The position numbers were made by a program, and so were the translations under genes. This document shows positions 12,256 through 20,118 of a stretch of DNA of 21,761 nt, piece by piece. Each line of letters begins with the position of its first letter. Within the stretch, counting starts at the first letter, position 1. The notes beneath the pieces were generated by a model. That model searched no databases. It was not told the DNA's origin and was given only the letters and a program-made list of their open reading frames with translations. The stretch spans positions 1 through 21,761 of the forward strand of contig NZ_JARWGJ010000198.1 in the NCBI RefSeq assembly GCF_040409695.1, in the 5' to 3' direction. Origin of the DNA: Longimonas sp040409695. GTDB lineage: Bacteria; Bacteroidota; Rhodothermia; Rhodothermales; Salinibacteraceae.

Positions 12256-13572
12256 TTATCCGCGTCGCCCGCGCATCTTGCCACTCTTCATGAATCCGTC
12301 GTAGTGGCGCATGAGCAGGTGGCTTTCTATTTGCTGGAGGGTATCCAGAGTTACCTGAACAATAATGAGCAGGCTCGTTCCCCCGAAGAACATCGCGAAG
12401 CCCTGTGAGACACCGGCCTGCATCGCAAAGGCAGGCAGAATAGCTACGAAGCCAAGGAAGATCGATCCGGGTAACGTAACGCGCGTCAGGATATTGTCGA
12501 TAAACTCGCTTGTCTGCTTTCCGGGGCGAATTCCCGGAATGAAGCCCCCTTGGCGCTTCATGGTATCGGCCATCTCTTTGGGGTTCACCGTGATGGCCGT
12601 ATAGAAGTAGGTAAAGAAGAACGTCATGAAGAAGAAGACGAACGAATACCCAAACCCTGATATATCAGAGAACCAGGCGCCCATGTTTTGCATGAACGGG
12701 CTCTCAGGAAAGAAGGCGGCCACCGTCGACGGAATAAACATAATCGACTGGGCGAAAATAATCGGCATCACACCTGCAGCATTCACACGGATCGGCAGGT
12801 ACTGTGTTGTGCCTCCGTATACTTTTCGCCCAACCACACGCTTCGCATATTGCACCGGTATCCGGCGTATCCCTTGAGACACCAGCACGATTCCACCCGT
12901 GATGAGCGTCCACATGCCGATCTCCAGCAGGAAGATGAAGAAGTTGTTCGTGAGGTTGAACTCGTTGATAACCGCGTTCGGCAGGAACGCGATAATTCCG
13001 ATTGTAATGAGGAGCGAGATACCGTTTCCAATACCGTCTTCGGAAATACGCTCACCAAGCCACATGACGAACACCGTTCCCGAGGTAAGCACGATCACGG
13101 TGGTTACCATGAATAGGGTCGGGCCAATGACAATGGCACTCCCTGTAGCACCGTACTGCAGATTGATCGCATACCCGATAGATTGCAGCGATGTAATACC
13201 GACCGTCAGGTATCGGGTAATCTGAGTAATTTTTCGGCGCCCCTCTTCGCCCTCCCGTTTCAGCTTCTGAAAGTACGGCACGACCGCTCCCATCAGCTGG
13301 ATGATAATAGCAGCCGTAATGTACGGCATAATGCCCAGGGCAAAAATTCCGGCTTGCAGGAAAGCTCCCCCCACAAACATGTCGAGGAACCCAAACAGGC
13401 CGGCGTCGCCGCCCTGTGCGGTTACATCGGAGAGAACCTGTGCATCTACCCCTGGAAGGGTAACATAGGCACCGATGCGATAAACGACGAAGAGCCCGAG
13501 CGTATACATAATACGCTGTCGAAGCTCTTCGACTTTCCAGATGTTACGAAAGCTTTCGGCAAGACCAGCCAT
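12256..13572 (-). CDS. secY: Protein translocase subunit SecY
   Basis: 438 residues from the ATG at 13570-13572 (MAGLAESFRNIWKVEELRQR); the open frame extends 12 codons upstream without family character. It is a ten-helix inner-membrane channel. Visible landmarks are IGAYVTLPGVD after TM1, the plug region GGDAGLFGFLDMF, WLGERISEDGIGNGISLLI, the cytosolic loop RRIPVQYAKRVVG, NPKEMADTMKRQGGFIPGIR, and C-terminal RHYDGFMKSGKM. SecY works with SecE and SecG (outside the window) to export or insert proteins. It sits in its usual place after rplO, 68 bp downstream. Confidence 0.98.
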   Translation of the reverse strand: MAGLAESFRNIWKVEELRQRIMYTLGLFVVYRIGAYVTLPGVDAQVLSDVTAQGGDAGLFGFLDMFVGGAFLQAGIFALGIMPYITAAIIIQLMGAVVPYFQKLKREGEEGRRKITQITRYLTVGITSLQSIGYAINLQYGATGSAIVIGPTLFMVTTVIVLTSGTVFVMWLGERISEDGIGNGISLLITIGIIAFLPNAVINEFNLTNNFFIFLLEIGMWTLITGGIVLVSQGIRRIPVQYAKRVVGRKVYGGTTQYLPIRVNAAGVMPIIFAQSIMFIPSTVAAFFPESPFMQNMGAWFSDISGFGYSFVFFFMTFFFTYFYTAITVNPKEMADTMKRQGGFIPGIRPGKQTSEFIDNILTRVTLPGSIFLGFVAILPAFAMQAGVSQGFAMFFGGTSLLIIVQVTLDTLQQIESHLLMRHYDGFMKSGKMRGRRG

Positions 13573-13640
13573 ACGAAGGGGCGTTCTCTGGTGAGCGTGT
13601 ATTTGCAAACAACACGACCACCGATGGGTGTGGACGTTGT

Positions 13641-14105
13641 TTACGCGACGAGGGCAGTAGTGCCGCCGGCATCCTCGATCTTGCGCTTAGCGGCACTGCT
13701 GAATGCATGCGCTTGCACATCGATCGACACATCAATTTCTCCTTCTCCGAGAATCTTGACGCGTTCAGCACTACGCACTGCGCCGGCGTCTTCAAGGACG
13801 TCAGGAGTGATAGGTGCGTCTGCACTGAGCACACCTTCACCAAGCAGGCGAGCGATGCGCTCAATGTTAATGATGCTGTACTCGGTCGGGAACGGATTGT
13901 TGAACCCGAACTTTGGCAGGCGACGGTGCAACGGCATCTGGCCGCCCTCAAACCAGAGCGGGCGGTTCTTGCTGCCCGACCGGCTCGACTGGCCTTTTGT
14001 GCCTCGGGTCGAACTATGGCCGCCTCGTCCGGAGCCGACACCGCGGCCCAGTCGTTTCTTCTTTTGTGTGGCCCCTTCAGCAGGGGAGAGATTACTAAGA
14101 TCCAT
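13641..14105 (-). CDS. rplO: 50S ribosomal protein L15
   Basis: 154 residues. The Gly/Arg-rich N-terminal arm with RLGRGVGSGRGGHSSTRG threads into 23S rRNA. GGQMPLHRRLPKFGFNNPF is the core signature. The C-terminal globular part is typical, with KILGEGEIDVSIDVQAHAFS. It is followed by secY. The 133-bp gap upstream carries a perfect 8-bp hairpin 17 bp from this start. Confidence 0.98.
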   Translation of the reverse strand: MDLSNLSPAEGATQKKKRLGRGVGSGRGGHSSTRGTKGQSSRSGSKNRPLWFEGGQMPLHRRLPKFGFNNPFPTEYSIINIERIARLLGEGVLSADAPITPDVLEDAGAVRSAERVKILGEGEIDVSIDVQAHAFSSAAKRKIEDAGGTTALVA

Positions 14106-14122
14106 ATCAGTATATACTCAAC

Positions 14123-14142
14123 GCTAATGCAGGGGCATTAGC
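14123..14142 (-). other. Perfect 8-bp hairpin between rpmD and rplO
   Basis: GCTAATGC (14123-14130) and GCATTAGC (14135-14142) pair perfectly around a 4-nt loop (CCCT on the minus strand). It lies 17 bp ahead of the rplO start codon. No U-run follows; the next bases are GTTGAGTATATACTG. It could affect rplO initiation or be an mRNA processing site. Confidence 0.6.
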
Positions 14143-14238
14143 ACATGATGGAATAACGAACGAACAGAAAGCAGTGAGGGAAGCCTCGCTGGTTAACCGC
14201 CGAATGCGTTGAAGGCCGCCTTTGTGAAGGCAGGAGCT

Positions 14239-14427
14239 CTACGCTTCCTCAGACTCTTCAATAGAGACCAGGTGGTTCACTTTTGCAAGCATACCACGGA
14301 TCTGCGGAGTGTCTTGGTGTTCGACTGTGTCATGAGGGCGACGCAGTCCCAGCGCTTTCATCGTTCGACGCTGCCTTTCAGGGCGGCTGTTCAGGCTTCG
14401 CACCTGTGTGATTTTAAGCGTAGACAT
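14239..14427 (-). CDS. rpmD: 50S ribosomal protein L30
   Basis: 62 residues, the normal short bacterial form. MSTLKITQVRSLNSRPERQR, then LGLRRPHDTVEHQDTPQIRG and a C-terminal helix-strand with VNHLVSIEE match L30. It lies between rpsE (45 bp) and rplO (133 bp), the standard spc-operon position. Confidence 0.96.
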   Translation of the reverse strand: MSTLKITQVRSLNSRPERQRRTMKALGLRRPHDTVEHQDTPQIRGMLAKVNHLVSIEESEEA

Positions 14428-14472
14428 AAATTTGTGTGCAACTGTGCAGGCCAGGGTGAAGATCTTCGGGGG

Positions 14473-15003
14473 TTACCCGTTGAACACTTTCTCAAGTGGG
14501 ACGCCACGGCGGCGGGCAACTTCAATTGCATCTTCGAGTGATTCGAGCGCATTGATTGTTGCCTTCACCTGGTTGTGCGGGTTACTCGTCCCAATCGACT
14601 TGGAAAGCACGTTGCTAAGTCCTGCGCATTCAAGCACAGCACGCACGCCTCCGCCCGCAATCACACCGGTACCCGGTGCCGCAGGCTTCAGAAGCACTTT
14701 ACCAGAGTCCTGACGCCCAATTACCTTGTGTGGAATGGTGCCATCTCGGATTGGAACGCGGACCAAGTTTTTCTTGGCATCCTCGTTCCCTTTCGAGATC
14801 GCGCTGGCTACCTGGTTTGCTTTTCCGAGACCGGCTCCAACGAGCCCATTCTCATTGCCAACGACTACAATCGCATTGAAGGAGAACCGGCGTCCCCCTT
14901 TCACCACTTTCGAGACCCGGTTGATCGCGACCAAGCGATCGACCCAGTTCTCTTGTCGACTGTTTCCGTTGGAGCGCTTCCGTCTTTTCTTTCCTTTGGC
15001 CAT
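14473..15003 (-). CDS. rpsE: 30S ribosomal protein S5
   Basis: 176 residues. WVDRLVAINRVSKVVKGGRR opens the double-stranded RNA-binding-like domain. VGAGLGKANQVASAISKG and the C-terminal GTGVIAGGGVRAVLE / SIGTSNPHNQVKATINAL follow. S5 is involved in decoding accuracy and mRNA unwinding. The N-terminal KGKKRRKRSNGNSRQEN is a basic lead. Order rplR-rpsE-rpmD is standard, with 42- and 45-bp gaps. Confidence 0.98.
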   Translation of the reverse strand: MAKGKKRRKRSNGNSRQENWVDRLVAINRVSKVVKGGRRFSFNAIVVVGNENGLVGAGLGKANQVASAISKGNEDAKKNLVRVPIRDGTIPHKVIGRQDSGKVLLKPAAPGTGVIAGGGVRAVLECAGLSNVLSKSIGTSNPHNQVKATINALESLEDAIEVARRRGVPLEKVFNG

Positions 15004-15045
15004 AATTGGCTACTGTTCTACAGGTATTCGTGTGCGGGAGTAGAT

Positions 15046-15405
15046 TTACAGATGCAGGCCGCCTTCGCGTGCTCCTTCGGCAAGTGCTTTTACACGGCCA
15101 TGATACTTGTATCCGCTCCGGTCAAATACGGCGCGCTCAATACCAGCATCTTTTGCACGCTCAGCAAGTATGCGACCGACTTCATGACTTGCACCGACAG
15201 GGTCTTCAGCGTCAATGTTGTCATCTCGGGTCGAAGCAGAGGCAAGCGTGTGACCTGCCCAATCGTCAATCAGCTGTGCGTAGATGTACTTATTGGAACG
15301 GTACACCGACAGCCGTGGGCGAATCGAACTCCCCTGGATGGTCTGTCGAATGTTTTTATGAATGCGCTTGCGGCGCGCTCGTGTCTTTTCTTTGCCTTTA
15401 GCCAT
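15046..15405 (-). CDS. rplR: 50S ribosomal protein L18
   Basis: 119 residues. RPRLSVYRSNKYIYAQLIDD, LASASTRD, VGRILAERAKDAGIERAVFD and the C-terminal GYKYHGRVKALAEGAREGGL are the family blocks. L18 binds 5S rRNA with L5 in the central protuberance. It is preceded by a 169-bp gap after rplF in which no gene is seen. An A/T-rich ATTGAACAAAATAGTACAAT stretch lies just before the start codon. Confidence 0.98.
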   Translation of the reverse strand: MAKGKEKTRARRKRIHKNIRQTIQGSSIRPRLSVYRSNKYIYAQLIDDWAGHTLASASTRDDNIDAEDPVGASHEVGRILAERAKDAGIERAVFDRSGYKYHGRVKALAEGAREGGLHL

Positions 15406-15574
15406 GCTTGTATTGTACTATTTTGTTCAATGCGTTGGCATATGGGTTTAGCAGGCTGCGACCGGAAGTCCGTTTGAGCTTTTCTGCGTTTTATGCAGTG
15501 CGTCGTAGTGCGCGAGCATCCAACGGGGTCGACGGCGTCTCTGCGACCTGTTTGCCGATGACCTAATTGGGAGA

Positions 15575-16129
15575 CTATCGGGCAGCAGTTTTTCCGGCCT
15601 TCAGTGGCACGTGCTCATCGGTGTAGCGAACGCCTTTACCTTTGTAGGGCTCTGGCGGACGCAGGTCGCGGATCTTAGCAGCAACCTGACCGACGAGCTG
15701 CTTGTCAATGCCCTCAATCGTGATGGTGTCGTCTTTCCCCCGCCCTGATTCCACCTCCAAATCCACCTCTTCAGGCGGCAGGAAGAATATCGGATGGGAA
15801 AACCCGAGAGCCAGTTCAAGCGTGTCGCCGCTCAGGCTTGCACGATAACCGACTCCTTTAATCGTGAGCTCTTTCTTGTAGCCCTGCGTTACTCCCGTCA
15901 CCATGTTCTCAATCAGCGACCGAGACATGCCGTGCATGGATCGGTGGCGCTTCTGATCTGTCGGACGGTTCACAACGATGTTATCGTCTTCAATGGCGAT
16001 CGACATTTCGGGGTCAATCTGCTGGGTCAGTTCTCCTTTCGGACCTTTGACCGTCACGACGTTTGTGTCGCTGACCGACACCGACACGTCGTCGCCAAAT
16101 GTGATGGGCTTACTACCTATACGAGCCAT
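15575..16129 (-). CDS. rplF: 50S ribosomal protein L6
   Basis: 184 residues. MARIGSKPITFGDDVSVSV, VKGPKGELTQQ and the second half ending RDLRPPEPYKGKGVRYTDE with LKAGKTA are typical L6. It has two similar domains and binds 23S rRNA near the sarcin-ricin loop. An AAGGTG stands 7 nt before the ATG, one of the few Shine-Dalgarno-like sequences in this operon. A small hairpin with CGCTT/AAGCG arms (16165-16177) lies in the gap after rpsH. Confidence 0.98.
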   Translation of the reverse strand: MARIGSKPITFGDDVSVSVSDTNVVTVKGPKGELTQQIDPEMSIAIEDDNIVVNRPTDQKRHRSMHGMSRSLIENMVTGVTQGYKKELTIKGVGYRASLSGDTLELALGFSHPIFFLPPEEVDLEVESGRGKDDTITIEGIDKQLVGQVAAKIRDLRPPEPYKGKGVRYTDEHVPLKAGKTAAR

Positions 16130-16182
16130 GGATACACCTTCATTTCAAATTGAGCAGGTACAGACGCTTCGAAAGCGCAGAT

Positions 16183-16584
16183 CTAAAATACGTGGCCGAT
16201 CACTTCACCGCCGACGCCAAAGCGACGTGCTTCCTTGTCGCTCATCACCCCACGCGAGGTTGACAGGATGGCGATGCCAAGCCCGTTTTTCACGCGTGGT
16301 AGTTCGGTCGACTTGGCGTACTCGCGAAGGCCAGGCTTCGATACGCGCTTCAGCATCTGAATCGCGGGCGTTCCCGAGCGATCGTACTTCAGGTAAATAC
16401 GGAGCCGGCCTTGTTTGCCATCGTCGATATTGAGGTAGTTTTTAATATACCCCTTCTCCATCAAGATCTGGGTGATGGCTCGCTTAAGGTTCGAAGCAGG
16501 GATCTCCACGTACTCGTGGTTGGCCTGCTGCGCATTACGAATGCGCGCCATATAGTCGGCTACAGGATCAGAAATTCCGCTCAT
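16183..16584 (-). CDS. rpsH: 30S ribosomal protein S8
   Basis: 133 residues. DPVADYMARIRNAQQANHEY at the N-terminus and NGLGIAILSTSRGVMSDKEA with GGEVIGHVF at the C-terminus are diagnostic. S8 is a primary binder of the central domain of 16S rRNA and in E. coli is the translational repressor of the spc operon, acting at rplE. No S8-type site was identified here with confidence. Confidence 0.98.
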   Translation of the reverse strand: MSGISDPVADYMARIRNAQQANHEYVEIPASNLKRAITQILMEKGYIKNYLNIDDGKQGRLRIYLKYDRSGTPAIQMLKRVSKPGLREYAKSTELPRVKNGLGIAILSTSRGVMSDKEARRFGVGGEVIGHVF

Positions 16585-16647
16585 TGTATGTCAGTCCGTC
16601 TCTATTGGTCATAAAGCATACGCGCAAGGAAACGCGCCGCAGTAGGG

Positions 16648-16663
16648 CATGCACAGATGCATG
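16648..16663 (-). other. Hairpin between rpsN and rpsH
   Basis: CATGCA (16648-16653) and TGCATG (16658-16663) make a perfect 6-bp stem with a TCTG tetraloop on the minus strand. No T-tract. It is one of several such structures in the operon's gaps. Confidence 0.4.
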
Positions 16664-16685
16664 ACCGGTGCAGTATGGGGTGGCG

Positions 16686-16955
16686 CTACCAGCTGGACTT
16701 CCGTATTCCAGGGATCTTACCTGACAGGGCAAGCTCACGAAATACAATCCGGGAAACGCCAAACTCACGCATGTAGCCGCGTGTGCGCCCCGAAATAGGG
16801 CAGCGATTGTTCTGACGCACGGGGCTGGCATCGCGGGGGAGCTTTTGCAGCTCAACCCAACGGCCTTCCTCCTTTAGCTTGCGTCGCTTTTCTTTGTACT
16901 TTTCGTAGGTTTCGCGGCGCTTCTTTTCGCGCGCGATCCAGCTTTTCTTAGCCAT
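16686..16955 (-). CDS. rpsN: 30S ribosomal protein S14 (zinc-free long form)
   Basis: 89 residues, the long form rather than the 61-residue zinc form. MAKKSWIAREKKRRETYEKY at the N-terminus, then LQKLPRDASPVRQNNRCPI, SGRTRGYMREFGVSRIVFRE and the C-terminal IPGIRKSSW. Only one Cys is present, so the CxxC...CxxC zinc ribbon is lost. S14 assembles late in the 30S head. It sits in the standard place between rplE and rpsH. Confidence 0.98.
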   Translation of the reverse strand: MAKKSWIAREKKRRETYEKYKEKRRKLKEEGRWVELQKLPRDASPVRQNNRCPISGRTRGYMREFGVSRIVFRELALSGKIPGIRKSSW

Positions 16956-17081
16956 AGCTTTTGGGCTCGTGTGTATTCAGCAAACTCGTCGGCAAGTGCG
17001 GTGCAGGGCTGCAAACGAGCAGTGGGCTCGCATGAGCACAGATATAAGCAGTAGAAAAACTATTCAGTAAAACTACCTGCC

Positions 17082-17098
17082 AGCAGCCATGCGCTGCT
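17082..17098 (-). other. Hairpin at the rplE stop codon
   Basis: AGCAGC (17082-17087) and GCTGCT (17093-17098) form a 6-bp stem with a 5-nt loop, overlapping the rplE TAG (17097-17099). Downstream lies an A/T-rich stretch with TTATAT and TTTACT boxes at suboptimal spacing, so an internal promoter ahead of rpsN is conceivable but weak. Confidence 0.35.
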
Positions 17099-17672
17099 AT
17101 GCAGCAACAGCCTCATCTTCTTCACGACGCACGAAAGGCATGCCAAGCTCTTTAAGGAGCGCGTAGGCCTCCTCGTCGGTCTCGGCGGTCGTAACAAACG
17201 TTACATCCATCCCGCTTACACGGTCTACGTTGTCTACGTTGATCTCGGGAAAGATCGTCTGGTCTTTAATGCCGAGCGAGTAATTTCCGTGTCCGTCGAA
17301 GCTGCGGTCAGGTATGCCCTGAAAGTCACGCACGTTGGGCAGCGCAAGCGTTACCAGGCGATCGAGAAATTCGTACATCCGCGCGGTGCGCAATGTAACA
17401 CGAACTCCTACCGGCACGCCTTCGCGAATCCCGAAGTTCGAGATACTCTTTTTCGCGCGAGTCACCTCCGGGTGCTGCCCCGTTATGGAGCGCAACTGTT
17501 CGATCGCATCGTCAAGCAGTTTCGGCGTTTCTTCAGCCTCTCCTACTCCTTTATTGATGCAAATCTTTTCCAAGCGCGGAGCGCGCATCACGTTGTCATA
17601 CCCGAACCGCTCTACAAGCGTGGGCAAAACTTCGTTTTGGTACTTCTCTTTAAGTCGTGGAGAGTCTGGCAT
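17097..17672 (-). CDS. rplE: 50S ribosomal protein L5
   Basis: 191 residues. MPDSPRLKEKYQNEVLPTL, ICINKGVGEAEETPKLLDDA, GVRVTLRTARMYEFLDRLV and RDFQGIPDRSFDGHGNYSLG are the family blocks. L5 binds 5S rRNA and contacts the P-site tRNA. The C-terminus EEDEAVAA adds a short acidic end. It follows rplX by 122 bp. Confidence 0.98.
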   Translation of the reverse strand: MPDSPRLKEKYQNEVLPTLVERFGYDNVMRAPRLEKICINKGVGEAEETPKLLDDAIEQLRSITGQHPEVTRAKKSISNFGIREGVPVGVRVTLRTARMYEFLDRLVTLALPNVRDFQGIPDRSFDGHGNYSLGIKDQTIFPEINVDNVDRVSGMDVTFVTTAETDEEAYALLKELGMPFVRREEDEAVAA

Positions 17673-17794
17673 GACGTCGCTTTATGTCAATTAATTCGCT
17701 GCACAATACACCCAGGCGCGAGCCTACTGCAGATGTTGAGAATGAGCTTGAATGCAGGTGAGTTCCTGCTGCATCCTCGTTTCACGTAGATGGT

Positions 17795-18181
17795 TTAGTC
17801 GTCAAGCTCCTGTCCGGTCGTTTTCGCATACCGTACCCAGCGGCCTTTACCGGTTTCTGGATCTTCGATTCGCTTGCGTCCTACCCGGGTCGGGTCGCCG
17901 TTTTCATCAACGGGATTCAAGTTTGAAACATGAACAGGTGCTTCACGCTCTACACGTCCGCCCGACTGGTTCTGCTGGCTGGGTTTTTCGTGGTAGATGC
18001 GCATGTTTACACCCTCGACGATCGCGCGCTCGCGCTCAGGAAATACGCGAAGCACTTTGCCCACGTATCCCTTTTCGCGATCTTCTCCGGCCGAGGAGGC
18101 AGACGTTATGGTCTTGTTTAACATGACCATGTCGCCTTTCTTGATGTGCAGCTTCCGCTGCTTATTCGATGTACGAGGCAT
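17795..18181 (-). CDS. rplX: 50S ribosomal protein L24
   Basis: 128 residues against about 105 usually. The KOW region runs LHIKKGDMVMLNKT then YVGKVLRVFPERERAIVEGV, with a roughly 10-residue insert (TITSASSAGE) in the loop between the first two strands. NMRIYHEKPSQQNQSGGRVE follows. The C-terminus is extended and ends QELDD. L24 is an early assembly initiator near the exit tunnel. It is preceded by the longest gap of the operon (210 bp). Confidence 0.97.
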   Translation of the reverse strand: MPRTSNKQRKLHIKKGDMVMLNKTITSASSAGEDREKGYVGKVLRVFPERERAIVEGVNMRIYHEKPSQQNQSGGRVEREAPVHVSNLNPVDENGDPTRVGRKRIEDPETGKGRWVRYAKTTGQELDD

Positions 18182-18201
18182 AGTAGTGTCTCAAGTTGTA
18201 T

Positions 18202-18207
18202 ATTATA
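18202..18207 (-). promoter_or_regulatory. TATAAT -10-like box upstream of rplX
   Basis: On the minus strand a perfect TATAAT stands 20 bases before the rplX ATG, in the 210-bp rplN-rplX gap. The -35 position holds GAAAGC, a poor match to TTGACA. It might be an internal promoter of the spc part of the operon. Confidence is low. Confidence 0.25.
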
Positions 18208-18391
18208 GTACCGATGGTGCGAGTGCTTTCACTTCCCTAAGCGTTTCTCATTGCATTTTGCCTGGCCAGTACATACTTCACATGCCTGTGCCTGTACACA
18301 ATTCGGCGCTACGCTCAGGACACGCAGGCGGCACGTTCAGACAGCCAAGCGGGTCGGTTGTGCAAGCACGTGAGCAGGAGCAGAGGTCTGC

Positions 18392-18760
18392 TTACAGCAC
18401 CTCAGGGGCCAGCGACACGATGCGCATGAACTGCTTTTCGCGCAGCTCTCGGGCTACCGGGCCAAATACACGGGTACCGACCGGCTCGCCCTGTTCGTTG
18501 ATAAGCACAGCCGCATTTTCGTCAAAGCGAATGTACGATCCGTCGCTTCGCCCCACCTCCTTGCGTGTCCGTACCACAACAGCCGGGCTGACCTCTCCTT
18601 TCCCTACTGTTCCGCCAGGAATGGCTGATTTAACGGATACAATGATGCGATCTCCAAGGCTCGCGTAGCGGCGTCCGCTACTTCCAAGAACTCGGATGCA
18701 TTGCACTTCCTTTGCACCGCTATTGTCGGCTACTTTAAGTCGTGATTCCTGCTGAATCAT
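18392..18760 (-). CDS. rplN: 50S ribosomal protein L14
   Basis: 122 residues, the standard length. MIQQESRLKVADNSGAKEV, LGDRIIVSVKSAIPGG and IRFDENAAVLINEQGEPVGT, with the end REKQFMRIVSLAPEVL, are diagnostic. L14 forms an intersubunit bridge and is the docking site of RsfS. In E. coli rplN starts the spc operon, and the gap before it (170 bp) is among the longest here. Confidence 0.98.
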   Translation of the reverse strand: MIQQESRLKVADNSGAKEVQCIRVLGSSGRRYASLGDRIIVSVKSAIPGGTVGKGEVSPAVVVRTRKEVGRSDGSYIRFDENAAVLINEQGEPVGTRVFGPVARELREKQFMRIVSLAPEVL

Positions 18761-18798
18761 CGCTTGTCACACAGTCAAATATGAAGAAGAGGTACATG

Positions 18799-18868
18799 AT
18801 GCAGTGTCGACTCGCTGTACGGAGAACGCACTGCATGGTCTGCGCGAGAGGCTGCAGCACTCGTGCTG
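18799..18868 (-). other. Two stem-loops between rpsQ and rplN
   Basis: ATGCAGTG (18799-18806) and CACTGCAT (18829-18836) are perfect 8-bp complements with a 22-nt loop. CAGCAC (18855-18860) and GTGCTG (18863-18868) form a second, tight hairpin. An 11-bp direct repeat GCGAGGCCTTC (minus strand) lies close to the rpsQ stop. This gap corresponds to the S10/spc operon boundary of E. coli, but there is no T-tract to suggest termination. Confidence 0.45.
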
Positions 18869-18930
18869 AAGCCGTTTTCGCAGGCGTAGCGTGGTTTCGA
18901 AGGCCTCGCAACATGAAGGCCTCGCGAGAC

Positions 18931-19248
18931 TTACTCGGCACGCTCAATAATTTTCGTGAGGCGCCAGCGTTTGCGCTTGCTCAGCGGACGCGTCTCCATG
19001 ATGCGCACGATGTCGCCTTCTTCGGCTACTTCGTCTTCGTCATGGGCGAGCATCTTAGTTGAGCGCTCCAGGTACTTTCCGTACATGGGGTGCTTCTTCT
19101 GGCGACGCACGTTTACGGCGATGGTCTTATCCATCTTCGTGCTCACAACGATGCCAACGCGCTCTTTACGAGCGTTGCGCGCTTCTGAAGAGGCACCAGA
19201 GTCTGTTGCTTCAGCGTCAAGCGCTTCGGTATCAGGCGTATCAGTCAT
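18931..19248 (-). CDS. rpsQ: 30S ribosomal protein S17 with acidic N-terminal extension
   Basis: 105 residues against about 84 usually. The core begins near residue 27: KERVGIVVSTKMDKTIAVNV, then HPMYGKYLERSTKMLAHDE and METRPLSKRKRWRLTKIIE, all typical. The first 24 residues (MTDTPDTEALDAEATDSGAS then SEAR) are acidic and uncharged-polar, unlike the basic core. S17 is a primary 16S rRNA binder. It follows rpmC by 43 bp. An internal ATG for a shorter form is not present before the core, so the extension appears real. Confidence 0.97.
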   Translation of the reverse strand: MTDTPDTEALDAEATDSGASSEARNARKERVGIVVSTKMDKTIAVNVRRQKKHPMYGKYLERSTKMLAHDEDEVAEEGDIVRIMETRPLSKRKRWRLTKIIERAE

Positions 19249-19291
19249 ATCGGGGAGTCAGGGTCTTGGAAAAGCGCACAGGCCAAATTAT

Positions 19292-19495
19292 CTACGCGGT
19301 GGCCTCTGCTTTCTTTTCGGTCAGTATGGTTTTGAGGCGGGCTACGAACCGGCGCTTCGTGCGCAGAATCATTGGGTTCTCAAGGCGCCCGTGTACAGAG
19401 TGGCGAAAGCGAAGACGCTCAAGCTGGTCTTCTTCCTCCACAATGCGCGCCTCTATTTCGGCAATGCTAAGGTCACGAATATCTTTGGCTTTCAT
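19292..19495 (-). CDS. rpmC: 50S ribosomal protein L29
   Basis: 67 residues, normal length. MKAKDIRDLSIAEIEARI, the helical hairpin and LENPMILRTKRRFVARLK are the family pattern. L29 sits at the tunnel exit and helps dock SRP and trigger factor. Position rplP-rpmC-rpsQ is standard. Confidence 0.97.
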   Translation of the reverse strand: MKAKDIRDLSIAEIEARIVEEEDQLERLRFRHSVHGRLENPMILRTKRRFVARLKTILTEKKAEATA

Positions 19496-19549
19496 GACGA
19501 CACAGATGTTTTGAGTACAGGGGGAGGCGGTGCGAAGCCTGTATGTCGG

Positions 19550-19990
19550 CTACGCTTCATCAGGGCCACGATAGGTTGGGCGAACGACAAACTTCGTTTT
19601 GATAGGAAGCTTGTGCTTTCCAAGACGGAGAGCCTCTTTTGCAACCTCACGCGACACACCCCCACCCACTTCAAAGAGCACCTGGCCAGGGTTTACAGGG
19701 GCTACGTAGAATTCAGGAGCACCTTTTCCTTTACCCATCCGCGTTTCAGCAGGCTTTTTCGTTACGGGCTTATCGGGAAAGATCCGAATCCACACCTTAC
19801 CAGCGCGCTTCATATGGCGGTTGATTGCCACACGCGCGGCCTCAATCTGCCGGCTGGATATCTGACCTACCTCAAGCGCTTTTAGCCCAAAGTCGCCAAA
19901 GTTAATACGCGTTCCACGCTGTGCATTGCCTTTTTTCAGGCCTTGCCGGCGTTGTACTTTTCGGTGTTTTGTTCGCTTAGGTTGAAGCAT
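19550..19990 (-). CDS. rplP: 50S ribosomal protein L16
   Basis: 146 residues. MLQPKRTKHRKVQRRQGLKK at the N-terminus, RIFPDKPVTKKPAETRMGKG (containing the Arg that some bacteria hydroxylate) and VAPVNPGQVLFEVGGGVSRE. L16 lines the A-site tRNA channel. It is preceded by a 128-bp gap with a 9-bp stem-loop. Confidence 0.98.
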   Translation of the reverse strand: MLQPKRTKHRKVQRRQGLKKGNAQRGTRINFGDFGLKALEVGQISSRQIEAARVAINRHMKRAGKVWIRIFPDKPVTKKPAETRMGKGKGAPEFYVAPVNPGQVLFEVGGGVSREVAKEALRLGKHKLPIKTKFVVRPTYRGPDEA

Positions 19991-20006
19991 AGTAGTTCGG
20001 GGTTGC

Positions 20007-20032
20007 TGCTGTCCGATTTATACTCGGCAGCA
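20007..20032 (-). other. Stem-loop between rpsC and rplP
   Basis: TGCTG-x-CCGA (20007-20016) pairs with TCGG-CAGCA (20024-20032): nine base pairs, one bulge, and a 7-nt loop GTATAAA on the minus strand. A TTGAAA lies 19 bp upstream of the TATAAA, so a promoter reading competes with the hairpin reading. Confidence 0.45.
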
Positions 20033-20118
20033 CCTGATTCATTTCAAGAAACTCTTAGCGGCACAATAAGCCCGTACGGCTGCGCCTCTGCGTCTTTGAT
20101 AGTCGCAGTCGTAATCGA

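Noticed and set aside
13183..15477. Long plus-strand frames (13183-14127 and 14575-15477)
   Set aside because: Shadows of secY, rplO, rpsE and rplR, which are certain.
18956..19885. 309-codon plus-strand frame
   Set aside because: Antisense to rpsQ, rpmC and rplP; low-complexity translation typical of a shadow.
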